Assembly: GCA_964619345.1 (NCBI GenBank)
Contig: CAZUER010000001.1
Span: 37,236-101,235, forward strand
Source of the DNA: Desulfovermiculus sp964619345
Lineage (GTDB): Bacteria; Desulfobacterota; Desulfovibrionia; Desulfovibrionales; Desulfothermaceae
DNA: 64,000 bases
Reading direction: 5' to 3'
Shown here: piece by piece, positions 1 through 8,579 of the stretch
How positions within the stretch are numbered: position 1 is the first letter of the stretch
Layout of the letters: each line of letters opens with the position of its first letter
The notes under the pieces: model-generated
Database searches by the model: none
The model's input: only the letters and a program-made list of their open reading frames with translations
Told to the model about the DNA's origin: nothing
Translations under genes and position numbers: made by a program

Positions 1-786
1 GTGGAAACCGATTGGTCTGGGGTGGTGACGGACTTGGAGCACATCAAGGAGAGGCTCTTCAACCGCCAGAACATGGTTTTCAATGTCACTGCGGATGCCG
101 AGACCTGGAAAAGGGCCCAACCGATTTTGGATGCCCTTGGGCACAAACTGCCAAGCAGACCATTGCATCCGGCCAAGTGGCTGGTGGACTGCCAGATTGG
201 GGACGAAGGGGTGAAGATTCCGGCCCGGGTCAATTATGTGGGCAAGGCTGTGGACCTTTACACCCAAGGGTATTCCTTTCATCCGTCCAGCCTGGTGGTG
301 GCCAGGTATCTGCGCATGAGCTGGTTATGGGACAAGATACGGGTTCAGGGCGGGGCCTATGGGGCCTTTAGCCTTTTGGACCGGGTATCTGGAGTTCTGT
401 CCTTTCTGTCCTACCGGGACCCGAATATAACCAATACACTGCAGGTGTTTGACGACACCGCTGACTATCTGACCCGGGCCAGCCTGGCCGCTGCAGAAGT
501 GGAAAAGGCTGTTATCGGAACCATCGGTGATATGGATGCGTACAGTTTGCCAGACGCCAAGGGGTTCACCTCCATGCTCTGGTATCTGACCGGAGAAACC
601 GATACCAAACGGCAGCAGCGGAGAGAGGCTATTTTATCCACCACAGCTGAGGATTTTCAGGCCTTTGGGCAGTGGCTGCGGGAGCTCTCCACCCATGGAC
701 ACGTGGTGGTTATGGGGGATGAAGCGGCCTTGGAGCAGGCAGTCAACACTGGATTGAAGCTGGACCACGTTTGGCAGGCATTGTAA
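1..786 (+). CDS. Peptidase M16C (PreP/insulinase-like), C-terminal part
   Basis: This is the C-terminal portion of a presequence-protease/insulinase-type metallopeptidase that degrades peptides. The frame is open from the first base, so the gene starts left of the window; the GTG at position 1 is probably internal. Visible family features are the segment VNYVGKAVDLYTQGYSFH, the run LWDKIRVQGGAYGAFS (a typical M16C R-x-x-GGAYG motif), and a terminal domain with SYRDPN. The catalytic HxxEH motif would lie in the missing N-terminal half. It is convergent with hypB, and the two share a bidirectional terminator. Family assignment is firm; substrate is unknown. Confidence 0.85.
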   Translation: METDWSGVVTDLEHIKERLFNRQNMVFNVTADAETWKRAQPILDALGHKLPSRPLHPAKWLVDCQIGDEGVKIPARVNYVGKAVDLYTQGYSFHPSSLVVARYLRMSWLWDKIRVQGGAYGAFSLLDRVSGVLSFLSYRDPNITNTLQVFDDTADYLTRASLAAAEVEKAVIGTIGDMDAYSLPDAKGFTSMLWYLTGETDTKRQQRREAILSTTAEDFQAFGQWLRELSTHGHVVVMGDEAALEQAVNTGLKLDHVWQAL

Positions 787-854
787 GAGCATAGGACATG
801 GAGCATTGAGCATGGTGTGCAGGCTGGCGACTCCAAAAAGATAGGGAAATTGCC

Positions 855-893
855 AAAACCTGAAAATGCCGGGCCACGGCGTTTTCAGGTTTT
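855..893. terminator. Bidirectional intrinsic terminator between M16C gene and hypB
   Basis: Inverted repeat with 16-base arms (AAAACCTGAAAATGCC and its partner, one G-T wobble) around the loop GGGCCAC. Each arm ends in a run of four A or T, so it can work on both strands. It lies 70 bases past the M16C stop and overlaps the hypB stop codon. Confidence 0.8.
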
Positions 894-1544
894 GCGTTTG
901 GCCTGTAACCGAGAGCGCACCCATTGATACCAGGCCTGCAGGTTTTCCCCGGTGCGGGCGGAGACAGAGATGATCTCGATGTCCGGGTTTACAGTCTGCG
1001 CTCCCTGCCTGGCCTTATCCAGATCGAATTCCAGGTAAGGCAAGAGGTCCAGTTTGTTGAAGATCATGAGCTGAGAGCGGACGAACATGCTGGGATACTT
1101 CAGGGGCTTATCGTCTCCTTCCGGTACGCTGAGGAGGGTGATCTTGCAGTCTTCGCCCAGATCGAAGGCGGCCGGGCAGACCAGGTTGCCAACGTTTTCG
1201 ATGAACAGGACGTCCAAACCATTCAAATCCAAATTGCCCAAAGCCTCCTGGACCATGGAGCTATCCAGATGGCAGGCCTGGTCAGTGTTTATCTGGACCA
1301 CAGGGGCCCCGGTGGCGGCAATGCGCTGGGCGTCATTGGTTGTTTGGACGTCTCCCTCTACCACGGCCATATTCATCTCTGTCTGCAGGTCATAGAGTGT
1401 CTGTTCCAAAAGAGCCGTTTTCCCAGCCCCTGGAGAGCTCATCAGGTTGATGGCCAGGATTCGGTGGCGGTCAAAAAGGGTTTTGTTTTCTTCAGCCATA
1501 GTTTCATTGACTTCCAGGATCTTACGGACCACAGGTATTTTCAT
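885..1544 (-). CDS. hypB: Hydrogenase/urease nickel incorporation GTPase HypB
   Basis: HypB is the SIMIBI-class GTPase that works with HypA to insert nickel into [NiFe] hydrogenase. The 219-residue protein has the P-loop SSPGAGKT near residue 37 and the metal-site segments TDQACHLDSSMV and ENVGNLVCPAAFDLGE, whose Cys and His residues bind metal at the G-domain dimer interface. The N-terminal CxxCGC motif and the His-rich stretch of some homologues are absent, so it looks like the minimal form without nickel storage. It lies directly downstream of hypA (6-base gap) in a minus-strand operon that starts with an M29 aminopeptidase. Function is well supported. Confidence 0.95.
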   Translation of the reverse strand: MKIPVVRKILEVNETMAEENKTLFDRHRILAINLMSSPGAGKTALLEQTLYDLQTEMNMAVVEGDVQTTNDAQRIAATGAPVVQINTDQACHLDSSMVQEALGNLDLNGLDVLFIENVGNLVCPAAFDLGEDCKITLLSVPEGDDKPLKYPSMFVRSQLMIFNKLDLLPYLEFDLDKARQGAQTVNPDIEIISVSARTGENLQAWYQWVRSRLQAKRKT

Positions 1545-1550
1545 GTCTTT

Positions 1551-1910
1551 TTATTCCCCTTCAATGTATTCAACATAAAGTTCCTTGCCGGCCAGGACCC
1601 GGTGTCCAATCTCTTGGTGACAGGTCGGGCAAGGAGCAAAGGCGGCCAAGGAACCATCGCCAGGAGGTGAAAAAATGGTTTGGCAATGGACACAACAAAG
1701 TTGGAGGGGGATGAGTTCCAGTTCCAGGCTGGCTCCGTCCAGGTCGGTCTGCCGGGTCAGGGCGGTAAATGCCGTGTGCATGGCCTCTGGAACTACTCCA
1801 CTGAGTCTGCCACAGGTGACCTTGACCTCTTTGAGCTGAGTGAGGGCATGAGCCTGCATCTCTTGGCGGACAATATCCAGGAGGCTTTGAACCAGGGACA
1901 TTTCGTGCAT
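1551..1910 (-). CDS. hypA: Hydrogenase nickel insertion protein HypA
   Basis: HypA is a small metallochaperone that passes nickel to hydrogenase precursors with HypB. The 119-residue protein begins MHEMSL, with the N-terminal His that binds nickel, and has a zinc site formed by two Cys pairs (CCVHC near residue 74 and CPTC near residue 93). Length and motif spacing match the family. It sits between the aminopeptidase gene (8 bases upstream) and hypB (6 bases downstream), so the three are probably co-transcribed. No hydrogenase structural gene is visible in the window. Confidence 0.94.
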   Translation of the reverse strand: MHEMSLVQSLLDIVRQEMQAHALTQLKEVKVTCGRLSGVVPEAMHTAFTALTRQTDLDGASLELELIPLQLCCVHCQTIFSPPGDGSLAAFAPCPTCHQEIGHRVLAGKELYVEYIEGE

Positions 1911-1918
1911 AGGCTGGT

Positions 1919-3118
1919 CTATAAGGTAAAAACCCCGTCTTCGTACAGCGTCTTACGCTGGCCGGTACTCAGTTTGGCGGTCACCACCTTGGGCTCAATA
2001 TTGACCAGATCCCAGTGCAAGGCGGAATCGTTAAATCCCAGGCTGGCTTTGAGGCTTTCCGTGAGTTGACCGGCTCCCGGGGAGTACGTCTCTGCGTACG
2101 AGGCTCCAAGAGCGATGTGGCAATTGCCGAAATCCCCTCCATAGTTCTCATCATACAGAGTGTGGGCCATGAAGGTGTCAATTCTGGAGAAACGTTTGTC
2201 GGTCAAAGAAAACTCACCGATTTTATCCGCATTCTGATCCAAGCGCAGTTGTTTGCGGACAAAGTCTTGCCCCTGCTCAGCCGTAGCCGAGCAGACACAG
2301 CCTTGCTTGAACTCTAAACGCAGGTTAGTGACCAGATTGCCGCTGCGATACGTGGGCTGGTTCATGTAATAGACACCTTCGGTCCCTCGCCAGTCCGGGG
2401 AGGTGAACAGTTCGAAACTGGGAATATTATGCCCGGACACTCCCACCCATTGCCGCATTTGTCCCGGAGTGACAATCAGATCGCAGTTTGCGGACTGGAT
2501 ATGCAGCTGGTCGATATGCAACGCATTGAGGGCATTTTTGATTTCACTGGCCTGTTCGAAGATTTCCTGCCATTTACCGACTGGATCGGGGTGATCAAGG
2601 TAACAGGCCCGCACGATCTGGTCCCAGTAGGAGCGTTCTTCAATGCCAGCATTCTTGGCCAATTCCGGCGTGGCCAAGAGCCCCAGGGTCCACCCGAATA
2701 AGCCCTGATTTTCCCGCTGATCCAGGATGTCACGCAGCTTCTTGCGGGAGAGAACCGAACTGCCGATACGCTCGGGGTCGATATCTTGGAGATGTGTCAA
2801 AGATTCGGGAGCCAAAAGGGATATGCACCCGTTGAGATGGTGCATAAGCTCTTCCTCTCCTGGGGGGATGAATGTGATCTGCCCGGAGTTTCCCATGGAA
2901 AACAAGGCCCGTTCCATAGCCGGAGAACCGCCGATTCGATGGACGGGATAGAGGCCTTGGGAAATGAGTTTTTCAAACAGGACCTCGGCCAGAGCCCGGG
3001 CTGGAAAATCGTACCGGAGTAAAACGATGTCCTGGGATTGAAATCCGGGTTTTCTGGCTGTTTGCATTCCCCAGAGCAAGACGTCTGCGTATTTTTCAAG
3101 CTGTTGTGTGGTGAGCAT
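1919..3118 (-). CDS. M29-family aminopeptidase (thermophilic metalloprotease)
   Basis: A 399-residue cytosolic metallo-aminopeptidase of the M29 (AmpS/PepS) family, which removes N-terminal residues using two metal ions. The C-terminal half carries the family's metal-ligand region: the Glu of PSFELFTSPDWRGTEG, the Glu of IGEFSL, and the segment HTLYDENYGGDFGNCHIALGASY, containing the conserved His and Asp/Glu. The start has an AAGGAT ribosome site about ten bases upstream. It heads an operon with hypA and hypB; a role in nickel metabolism is only suggested by position. Family is confident, substrate unknown. Confidence 0.88.
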   Translation of the reverse strand: MLTTQQLEKYADVLLWGMQTARKPGFQSQDIVLLRYDFPARALAEVLFEKLISQGLYPVHRIGGSPAMERALFSMGNSGQITFIPPGEEELMHHLNGCISLLAPESLTHLQDIDPERIGSSVLSRKKLRDILDQRENQGLFGWTLGLLATPELAKNAGIEERSYWDQIVRACYLDHPDPVGKWQEIFEQASEIKNALNALHIDQLHIQSANCDLIVTPGQMRQWVGVSGHNIPSFELFTSPDWRGTEGVYYMNQPTYRSGNLVTNLRLEFKQGCVCSATAEQGQDFVRKQLRLDQNADKIGEFSLTDKRFSRIDTFMAHTLYDENYGGDFGNCHIALGASYAETYSPGAGQLTESLKASLGFNDSALHWDLVNIEPKVVTAKLSTGQRKTLYEDGVFTL

Positions 3119-3314
3119 AAAGTATATACATCCTTCAAATCAAGGGAGTATGAGAAAATCTTCTGTTCTTAACTGAAACCAGAAACCTCGTATGAAACAA
3201 GAAGTTAGCTTATGTGGCACTGGCTTTCACGGCCGGGACCGCCTGGCTCCAGCATGGCCAAAAAGGGCGACCGCCGCCAGAGGCTGCGCTCGTATGTCTA
3301 GACCCTGTTTTGTC

Positions 3315-3342
3315 CGTCATTCCCGCGCAGGCGGGAATCCAG
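3315..3342. repeat. dRS3-like REP palindrome (ATTCCCGC...GCGGGAAT)
   Basis: The sequence has 7-base arms TTCCCGC and GCGGGAA around GCAG, flanked by GTCA and CCAG. It matches the widespread short palindrome known as dRS3 in Neisseria (ATTCCC-N8-GGGAAT), also found in many other Proteobacteria. Only one copy was seen in this window. Confidence 0.6.
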
Positions 3343-3367
3343 AACAGATAGAATGACTCTCCCCTAG

Positions 3368-3419
3368 ATTGCCCGGCGAGTCTGATCCCGATGTACTCGT
3401 ATGATCCGGGCCGGGCAAT
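3368..3419. repeat. Imperfect inverted repeat with ATTGCCCGGC ends
   Basis: The arms ATTGCCCGGC (3368-3377) and GCCGGGCAAT (3410-3419) are exact complements around a 32-base centre that is itself partly paired (GATCCCGATGTAC against GTATGATCCGGG). It directly adjoins the dRS3-like element and may be part of the same composite intergenic element. Confidence 0.5.
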
Positions 3420-3445
3420 GACGGAGGGGGTCACACGTTTCATAT

Positions 3446-3522
3446 ATGATCAATCTGGCAATACGTTTTTTTGGGCGCTTTGACCCAAAAAATATGTCAG
3501 ATTTGCCGGAGGCAAAGCTGAC
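3446..3522 (+). repeat. Two-hairpin dispersed repeat, copy A
   Basis: Copy A reads TGATCAAT...TTTTTTGGG-loop-CCCAAAAAA...ATTTGCCGGAGGCAAAGCTGAC. The first hairpin has A/T-flanked arms like a bidirectional terminator; the second is TTTGCC-GGA-GGCAAA-like. It lies just downstream of the manC stop. Four other copies occur near 33.8, 39.2, 50.1 and 63.1 kb. Confidence 0.75.
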
Positions 3523-3538
3523 TCCTGGATTGGACGAA

Positions 3539-4978
3539 TCAGCCTGTTCCTGTGGCGGGCCATTGTTCAAAGCGGACAATATCGTCTTCTTCCAGGTAGC
3601 TTCCACTCTGGATCTCGATAATTTCCATGGGAATCTTACCCGGATTGCCCAGCTGATGGACAGTTGACTGGGGGATGTCCACACTTTGGCCCGTGGATCG
3701 GTAGAATTCGTCATCTTGCAAACGGATCCAGGCCGTTCCCTGCACGATGACCCAGTGTTCGCAGCGGTGATAATGCATCTGGATGGTCAAAAAAGATCCG
3801 GGGTGGACGCGGATTCGCTTTATTTTATGAAATGTTCCTTCTTCCAGCACAGTGTAACTGCCCCAGGGACGATGGACAGTAACGTGGGCCTCAACCAGGT
3901 GACTGCCTTCCTTTTTTAAGCTGTTGACCACGTTTTTGACTGATTGGACCTGATCAATGGGGCAAACCAGGGTGGCATCCCGGGTCTGGACCACAATGGT
4001 GTTGTGCATTCCGGTAACCGCCAATTTCCCGCCCTGGGAAAGAAAGAGGCTGTTCTGGCAGTCCAGGGCCAAGACGTCGCCTTGACATACACACTGGGAC
4101 TCGTCCTTTTCCCCCAACCGATACACCGCTTCCCAACTTCCCAAGTCGTCCCAGCCAAAGTCAGAGGGGACAACGGCCTGTTTGTCCACTTTTTCCATGA
4201 TCCCGTAATCCACTGACTGGCTGGGTAGACCGGAATAGAGATGAGTGAGGGACTGTTCGTGCCGGGTTTGCCACCACTCCCAGAGGTGAGGTTGCAACTC
4301 TTCCAGAGCGTGGAGAAAAGCGGGAAGAGAAAAGACGAACATGCCGCTGTTCCAGTAATATCCTCCGTGCTCTACAAAGCTGCGGGCAGTAGGCAGATCG
4401 GGTTTTTCGATGAACTTCCGGACCTGATAGCACCCCTGGCCTAAGTCCTGGCCCCGGGCGATATAGCCATAACCGGTCTCCGGGCTGGTGGGGGTGATTC
4501 CGAAAGTGACAAACCATGCCCGGGCGGCCAGACCGATGGCCTTGACCATGGTCTCCTGCCACATACTTTGGTCGTGGATGAGGTGATCGGAAGGGAAGAC
4601 AGAGACCAGGGCCTGAGGATCGTATTCTGCAATGCGGTCCAGACCCAGGACGATGGCCGGCAGGGTGTTTCGCCCCAAAGGTTCACTTATGATCTGGTCC
4701 TGCAGGCCAGGATCCATGTCCTGGAGCTGTTTGCCGACTTCAAAGACATGCTCTTCATTGGTCACAATCCAAATTCTATGGGCAGGGAGAATGGCCATGA
4801 CCCTGGAAATTGTTTGCTGCAAAAGAGACTTGTCTCCGTTTAAGCTCAAGAACTGTTTGGGAAGTTGGGTCCGGGATAGAGGCCATAATCTGGTGCCGGA
4901 ACCTCCAGCCAGAATAATGGCGTGACAGCGGTTCCAAGTGCAGTCTTGGTCTGTTGAGGTGGTGCAAATATCCGGCAT
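3539..4978 (-). CDS. manC: Mannose-1-phosphate guanylyltransferase / mannose-6-phosphate isomerase
   Basis: A bifunctional type II enzyme that makes GDP-mannose for surface polysaccharide. The N-terminal nucleotidyltransferase domain begins with LAGGSGTRLWPLSR and contains FIEKPD; the C-terminal cupin isomerase domain has the metal-binding stretch IQMHYHRCEHW near residue 420. The ATG at 4978 is preferred because GGAGGGG lies just upstream, giving 479 residues, the usual family length; the open frame continues to 5050 without such a site. It is transcribed alone between tRNA-Ser and repeat copy A. Product donors probably feed lipopolysaccharide or capsule genes outside the window. Confidence 0.95.
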   Translation of the reverse strand: MPDICTTSTDQDCTWNRCHAIILAGGSGTRLWPLSRTQLPKQFLSLNGDKSLLQQTISRVMAILPAHRIWIVTNEEHVFEVGKQLQDMDPGLQDQIISEPLGRNTLPAIVLGLDRIAEYDPQALVSVFPSDHLIHDQSMWQETMVKAIGLAARAWFVTFGITPTSPETGYGYIARGQDLGQGCYQVRKFIEKPDLPTARSFVEHGGYYWNSGMFVFSLPAFLHALEELQPHLWEWWQTRHEQSLTHLYSGLPSQSVDYGIMEKVDKQAVVPSDFGWDDLGSWEAVYRLGEKDESQCVCQGDVLALDCQNSLFLSQGGKLAVTGMHNTIVVQTRDATLVCPIDQVQSVKNVVNSLKKEGSHLVEAHVTVHRPWGSYTVLEEGTFHKIKRIRVHPGSFLTIQMHYHRCEHWVIVQGTAWIRLQDDEFYRSTGQSVDIPQSTVHQLGNPGKIPMEIIEIQSGSYLEEDDIVRFEQWPATGTG

Positions 4979-5068
4979 GACTCCCCTCCGCTGCATGAAC
5001 TTAAGATGGTGCAGGCCTGCATATAAAAAAAGGCCACTGCGGTTTGACACCCCGTGGCCCGTCTCTGA

Positions 5069-5158
5069 TGGCGGAGAGGGAGGGATTCGAACCCCCGGAG
5101 GGCGTTAACCCTCAGTAGTTTTCAAGACTACCGCCTTTAGCCACTCGGCCACCTCTCC
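5069..5158 (-). tRNA. tRNA-Ser (anticodon TGA)
   Basis: A 90-base class II tRNA with acceptor stem GGAGAGG/CCTCTCC, a long variable arm, anticodon loop CTTGAAA giving TGA, T-loop GGTTCGAATCC, and an encoded 3' CCA. Confidence 0.96.
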
Positions 5159-5168
5159 CAAGAACTCT

Positions 5169-5198
5169 AAAATAATCAAACTCATCAGGTAGTGTCAA
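5169..5198 (-). promoter_or_regulatory. Promoter of tRNA-Ser
   Basis: On the minus strand, TTGACA is followed after 18 bases by TATTTT (or after 17 by TTATTT). The -10 ends about 11 bases before the mature tRNA 5' end, a typical arrangement for a tRNA promoter. Confidence 0.6.
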
Positions 5199-5283
5199 CA
5201 CTGAACACATACTGCTGTGATCTAGATTCGAAGGAAATCTCCTGAAATTGTAGATAATGGGAAGCAGAATCAAAAAGCCCTAT

Positions 5284-6981
5284 TCATTGCAAATATCCCT
5301 GTTCCGAAAGGTAAAGCAGGACTTCCTGGGCCGCCTCGGCCGGAGTGGCCTGGCTGGTATCGATACTCAGGTCCGGCTTTGCGGGGGGGATATAAGGATC
5401 ATCCACTCCGGTCACTCCCTGGATCAGACCTTGCCTGGCCTTGGCGTACAAACCTTTTCGATCCCGCTGTTCACATATTTCCAGGGGAGCGTTCATGTAG
5501 ATCTCAATGTATCCCCCGTATTGGGTGATAAGCTCTCGGTTGTATCGCCGGGATTCTTCGTAGGGGGCGATAGGGGCGCAGAGGGCAATACCTCGGTTTT
5601 TGGTGATCTCGCTGGCCACATACCCTATGCGCCGGACGTTGATTTCCCGGTCTTCCTTGGAAAAAGAGAGCTCGCTGGACAGATGGGTGCGGACAATATC
5701 TCCATCCAGGAGAGTCACCGGGCGATCCCTGAGCTCCATGAATTTGACGTACAGGATGCGGGCCAGGGTTGATTTCCCGGACCCGGACAATCCGGTCAAA
5801 AAGATGGTGAATCCTTGCTTGTGTCTGGGAGGATAGGTCTTTTTCAATTCGGTCACCACTTCCGGAAAGGAGAACCACTCCGGAACGGGAAGGTCGAATT
5901 CCAGGCGGCGGCGAAGCTCAATGGAGGAAATGCGCTTGGTGACCATGTCCGATCCGACCTCTGATTCCGGCAGGTATTGGGCCTTGTCTTCCACATAGAC
6001 CATGGGTACCAGGGGTACGGCCTGGATACCGATCTCCTCACTGTTCTTGGCCACAACTTCCTGTGCTTGCCCGGCCGGATAAAAAAGGCGGTCGTTGCTC
6101 TCATGGACAAAGGGGTCGGCCTGATCCGGGGCCACGATAAAGTGGGTGCACCCATAATTTTTGCGGATGATGGCCTGGAGCAAGGCCTCCTTGGGCCCGG
6201 CTTTACGGGAGGCATAGGGAAGCAAGCCGAGCATGATCATGGTCTGGGGAAAGTGGTGCACAAAGGCCTGGTAGCATCGGATCATGGTAAAATGCTCCAA
6301 GTCCCGGGGAGAAGGGCGCCCCACTTCTGGCTGCAAAAAGATGCTGGCTCCGGCCTGTCTGGCAGCATGCAGGATCATCTCTTTGTGCGCGCAATGCAGG
6401 GGTTTTTCAGTATGAAACCCGATCACATTGCGCCAGCCCATTTGAGTGAAACGGCGATGGGTTTCTGAAGGAGGCAGGCGCAGCTCTGGAAAATCGAAGT
6501 GGAGAGGGGGATGCAGACCTTCAATGCTCCCCCCGATGTAATAGGGATGAACCCGGTGGTACAGGTGGTAGACGGAAGGGTGCAGGTTCTCATCATCGGT
6601 GCCGAAGATACGGACTGCTTCCTGGCGTTTGTCCGGTTGCCAGACTTGGTCTACATGCATGACCGCCAAAAGGAAACCTTCCCCGTCACACAGGCCGAGG
6701 TCTTGTCCTGGATGGAGCCCTGAAGCCATTTTTTCCGGAACGTCCAGGCAGATAGGTATGGGCCACAATGTGCCATCCGGGAGTCGACCTTGATCCAGGA
6801 CAAATTGGTATTCTTCGGCTTGCATAAAGCCGGTCAAAGGATAAAAGGCCCGATTGCACAACAACTCCAGGTCGCAAACTTGACGTTCGTTCAAGGAAAG
6901 GGTCGGGGCGTCGGCCACTTCTTTTTTTAGATGCTCCACCCGCCGAAAATGGACCAGGAGGCTTTCGGAGTATGCATTCAT
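5284..6981 (-). CDS. Fused divergent ATP sulfurylase / adenylylsulfate (APS) kinase
   Basis: The 565-residue protein has an ATP-sulfurylase fold (about 1-385) joined to an APS kinase (about 388-565), which would make PAPS. The kinase looks intact: P-loop GLSGSGKST at 397-405, LDGDIVR, and the KGLYAKAR segment. The sulfurylase domain keeps HCAH (the HxxH motif, 196-199) and IIRKNYGCTHFIV, but the QTRNP motif is HTEKP (190-194) and GRDHAG is APDQAD (284-289). I infer the sulfurylase activity may be weak, altered or lost, with APS coming from the main Sat of the cell. It is last in an operon with a DUF1992 gene and an aminotransferase, near manC; sulfation of a glycan or lipid is a plausible role. 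Confidence 0.85.
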   Translation of the reverse strand: MNAYSESLLVHFRRVEHLKKEVADAPTLSLNERQVCDLELLCNRAFYPLTGFMQAEEYQFVLDQGRLPDGTLWPIPICLDVPEKMASGLHPGQDLGLCDGEGFLLAVMHVDQVWQPDKRQEAVRIFGTDDENLHPSVYHLYHRVHPYYIGGSIEGLHPPLHFDFPELRLPPSETHRRFTQMGWRNVIGFHTEKPLHCAHKEMILHAARQAGASIFLQPEVGRPSPRDLEHFTMIRCYQAFVHHFPQTMIMLGLLPYASRKAGPKEALLQAIIRKNYGCTHFIVAPDQADPFVHESNDRLFYPAGQAQEVVAKNSEEIGIQAVPLVPMVYVEDKAQYLPESEVGSDMVTKRISSIELRRRLEFDLPVPEWFSFPEVVTELKKTYPPRHKQGFTIFLTGLSGSGKSTLARILYVKFMELRDRPVTLLDGDIVRTHLSSELSFSKEDREINVRRIGYVASEITKNRGIALCAPIAPYEESRRYNRELITQYGGYIEIYMNAPLEICEQRDRKGLYAKARQGLIQGVTGVDDPYIPPAKPDLSIDTSQATPAEAAQEVLLYLSEQGYLQ

Positions 6982-6995
6982 ATATGGGAACCTTT

Positions 6996-7388
6996 CTATT
7001 TCCGATTGCGGACCGGGACCTTGCCCACCACCTTGCGGTAATACACCTGTTCGGCCTCCAGGTTGATGGGGACCCTGCGCTGCATATTGAGCTTAGTGAC
7101 CAGGAGGTTCAGTTTTTGCACTTGGCGGTAGCAAAACTCTTCATCCTGGCACTGACTGAGCATGTCCCGAATGCTGGCGATCTCCTTGCGTTGTTCCACT
7201 TCCGGAGCCACGTAGCCGGCATTTTTCAGGATACGATAGGCCATGCGCATCTCGGGCGGCAGGTGGGAGTCGTCATCCAGGTCTAAAGGCTTTCCCTGCC
7301 CTGGAAGATTGTCCAGTTCGCCCTTTTCCACGGCCTCGTTGATGCGTTGTTCGGCCAAGATCTGGAAGGAGAAGAGGGAATCAGACAT
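6996..7388 (-). CDS. DUF1992 (DnaJ-homologue subfamily C28-like) protein
   Basis: A 130-residue soluble protein matching the DUF1992 family by its N-terminal signature (LAEQRINEAVEKGELDNLPG near residue 11, then GKPLDLDDD) and the later MAYRILKNAGYVAPEVE segment. The family has no established bacterial function, and there is no J domain here. It lies 5 bases downstream of an aminotransferase gene and 14 bases upstream of the sulfurylase/kinase gene, in the same operon. Family assignment is confident. Confidence 0.85.
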   Translation of the reverse strand: MSDSLFSFQILAEQRINEAVEKGELDNLPGQGKPLDLDDDSHLPPEMRMAYRILKNAGYVAPEVEQRKEIASIRDMLSQCQDEEFCYRQVQKLNLLVTKLNMQRRVPINLEAEQVYYRKVVGKVPVRNRK

Positions 7389-7393
7389 GAGAG

Positions 7394-8533
7394 TTACCCG
7401 TTCAGATACCTATCAATACGGTCCAGGCCCAGGGCGATATTATCCAAAGAATTGGCATAGGAAAATCGTAAGTATCCTTCGGCATTGGCCCCGAAATCGA
7501 CGCCGGGGGTGACCCCCACTTTGGCTTGTCGGAGGATGTCAAAGGCCAATTGATAGGAATCGGGTCCGAAATTTTGAGCGTTGGCTAAAACATAGAAGGC
7601 ACCGGTAGGTTCGGTGGAGATACCAAAGCCGATCTCCCGCAGACGCTTGATCATGAACCTGCGACGTTGGTCATAGGTGCTGACCATGTGCTCTACATCC
7701 GATTGAGCCTCTTGCAGAGCAGCTAATCCGGCCCATTGGACAATGGATCCGGCACAAATGTACAGATTTTGGGCCAGCTTTTGGATCTCACGGATGAAGC
7801 GCTTCGGGGCGACGAGATAGCCCAGACGCCACCCGGTCATGGCATAGAGCTTGGAAAAGCCGTTGAGGACAAAGGCCTGGTCGGTAATCTCCAAAATAGA
7901 TGGTGCGTGACCTTCATAGGAGAGTCCCTGATAAATTTCATCGGAGATAATGGCTGGTCCCAAGGAAGCCAGTTCCTGCATACCTTGCAGGCTGAGTACT
8001 GTGCCCGTCGGATTGGCCGGGGAGTTGATCATGATACCGCGGGTATCCTCCCGACGAACCTGGGAAATGGCTTCAGGTCTATATACAAAGCCCTCATCTT
8101 CATAAACCGGGACCCGGAGAGGTGTTCCGCCCACAAAGGAAATGAAGTTGGCATAGCACGCATACCCGGGGTCAGATATAATGACCGATTCCCCATGCTC
8201 CAGAAGAGTGGCGAAGCAGAGGAGCATAGCCGGTGAAGTGCCGGAGGTGACAATGACCTGGTCCGGGTCGATGTGCCGGCCGCTTTTCTGCCAGGTCTCC
8301 TCGCAGATGGCTTCACGCAACTCCAAGAGGCCCAAGCTGTGGGTATAATGAGTCTTTCCGGCCTGAATGGCCCGGCAGGCAGCGTCTTTGATGCATTGGG
8401 GGGTATCGAAATCCGGTTCCCCGATTTCCAAGTGCACCACATGGGCCCCTTCGGCTTCCAATTGTTTGGCCGCCTCCAGGACGTCCATAACCAGAAAAGG
8501 GCTGATATCTTGGGTACGACTCGATGGGTGCAT
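7394..8533 (-). CDS. Class I/II pyridoxal-phosphate aminotransferase (AspC-like)
   Basis: A 379-residue fold-type I aminotransferase. It shows LEIGEPDFDTP near the N-terminus, TSGTSPAMLL at the cofactor phosphate site, NSPANPTGT with the substrate-side Asn, and NGFSKLYAMTGWRLGY carrying the lysine that binds pyridoxal phosphate. The substrate cannot be told from sequence; aspartate or aromatic amino acids are usual for this subgroup. It is first in a minus-strand operon with the DUF1992 and sulfurylase/kinase genes, an association with no evident metabolic logic. Confidence 0.9.
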   Translation of the reverse strand: MHPSSRTQDISPFLVMDVLEAAKQLEAEGAHVVHLEIGEPDFDTPQCIKDAACRAIQAGKTHYTHSLGLLELREAICEETWQKSGRHIDPDQVIVTSGTSPAMLLCFATLLEHGESVIISDPGYACYANFISFVGGTPLRVPVYEDEGFVYRPEAISQVRREDTRGIMINSPANPTGTVLSLQGMQELASLGPAIISDEIYQGLSYEGHAPSILEITDQAFVLNGFSKLYAMTGWRLGYLVAPKRFIREIQKLAQNLYICAGSIVQWAGLAALQEAQSDVEHMVSTYDQRRRFMIKRLREIGFGISTEPTGAFYVLANAQNFGPDSYQLAFDILRQAKVGVTPGVDFGANAEGYLRFSYANSLDNIALGLDRIDRYLNG

Positions 8534-8579
8534 GGCATCATCGTCCTTTATGGTTGGTATAAAAACTCGAATAGAAGAC

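Larger units (their letters stand above)
3119..3538. other. Repeat-rich intergenic region between manC and the M29 gene
   Basis: This 420-base stretch has no convincing gene. It contains three repeat structures listed separately: a dRS3-like palindrome, a larger inverted repeat ending in GCCGGGCAAT, and one copy of the two-hairpin dispersed repeat. Short open frames here are not supported by ribosome sites or recognisable protein sequence. The promoter of the M29-hypA-hypB operon must lie in the right-hand part near 3119-3200, but no clear -35/-10 pair was seen. Confidence 0.6.

Noticed and set aside
924..1670. A 248-residue plus-strand open frame
   Set aside because: It is antisense to hypB, with no recognisable protein family or ribosome site.
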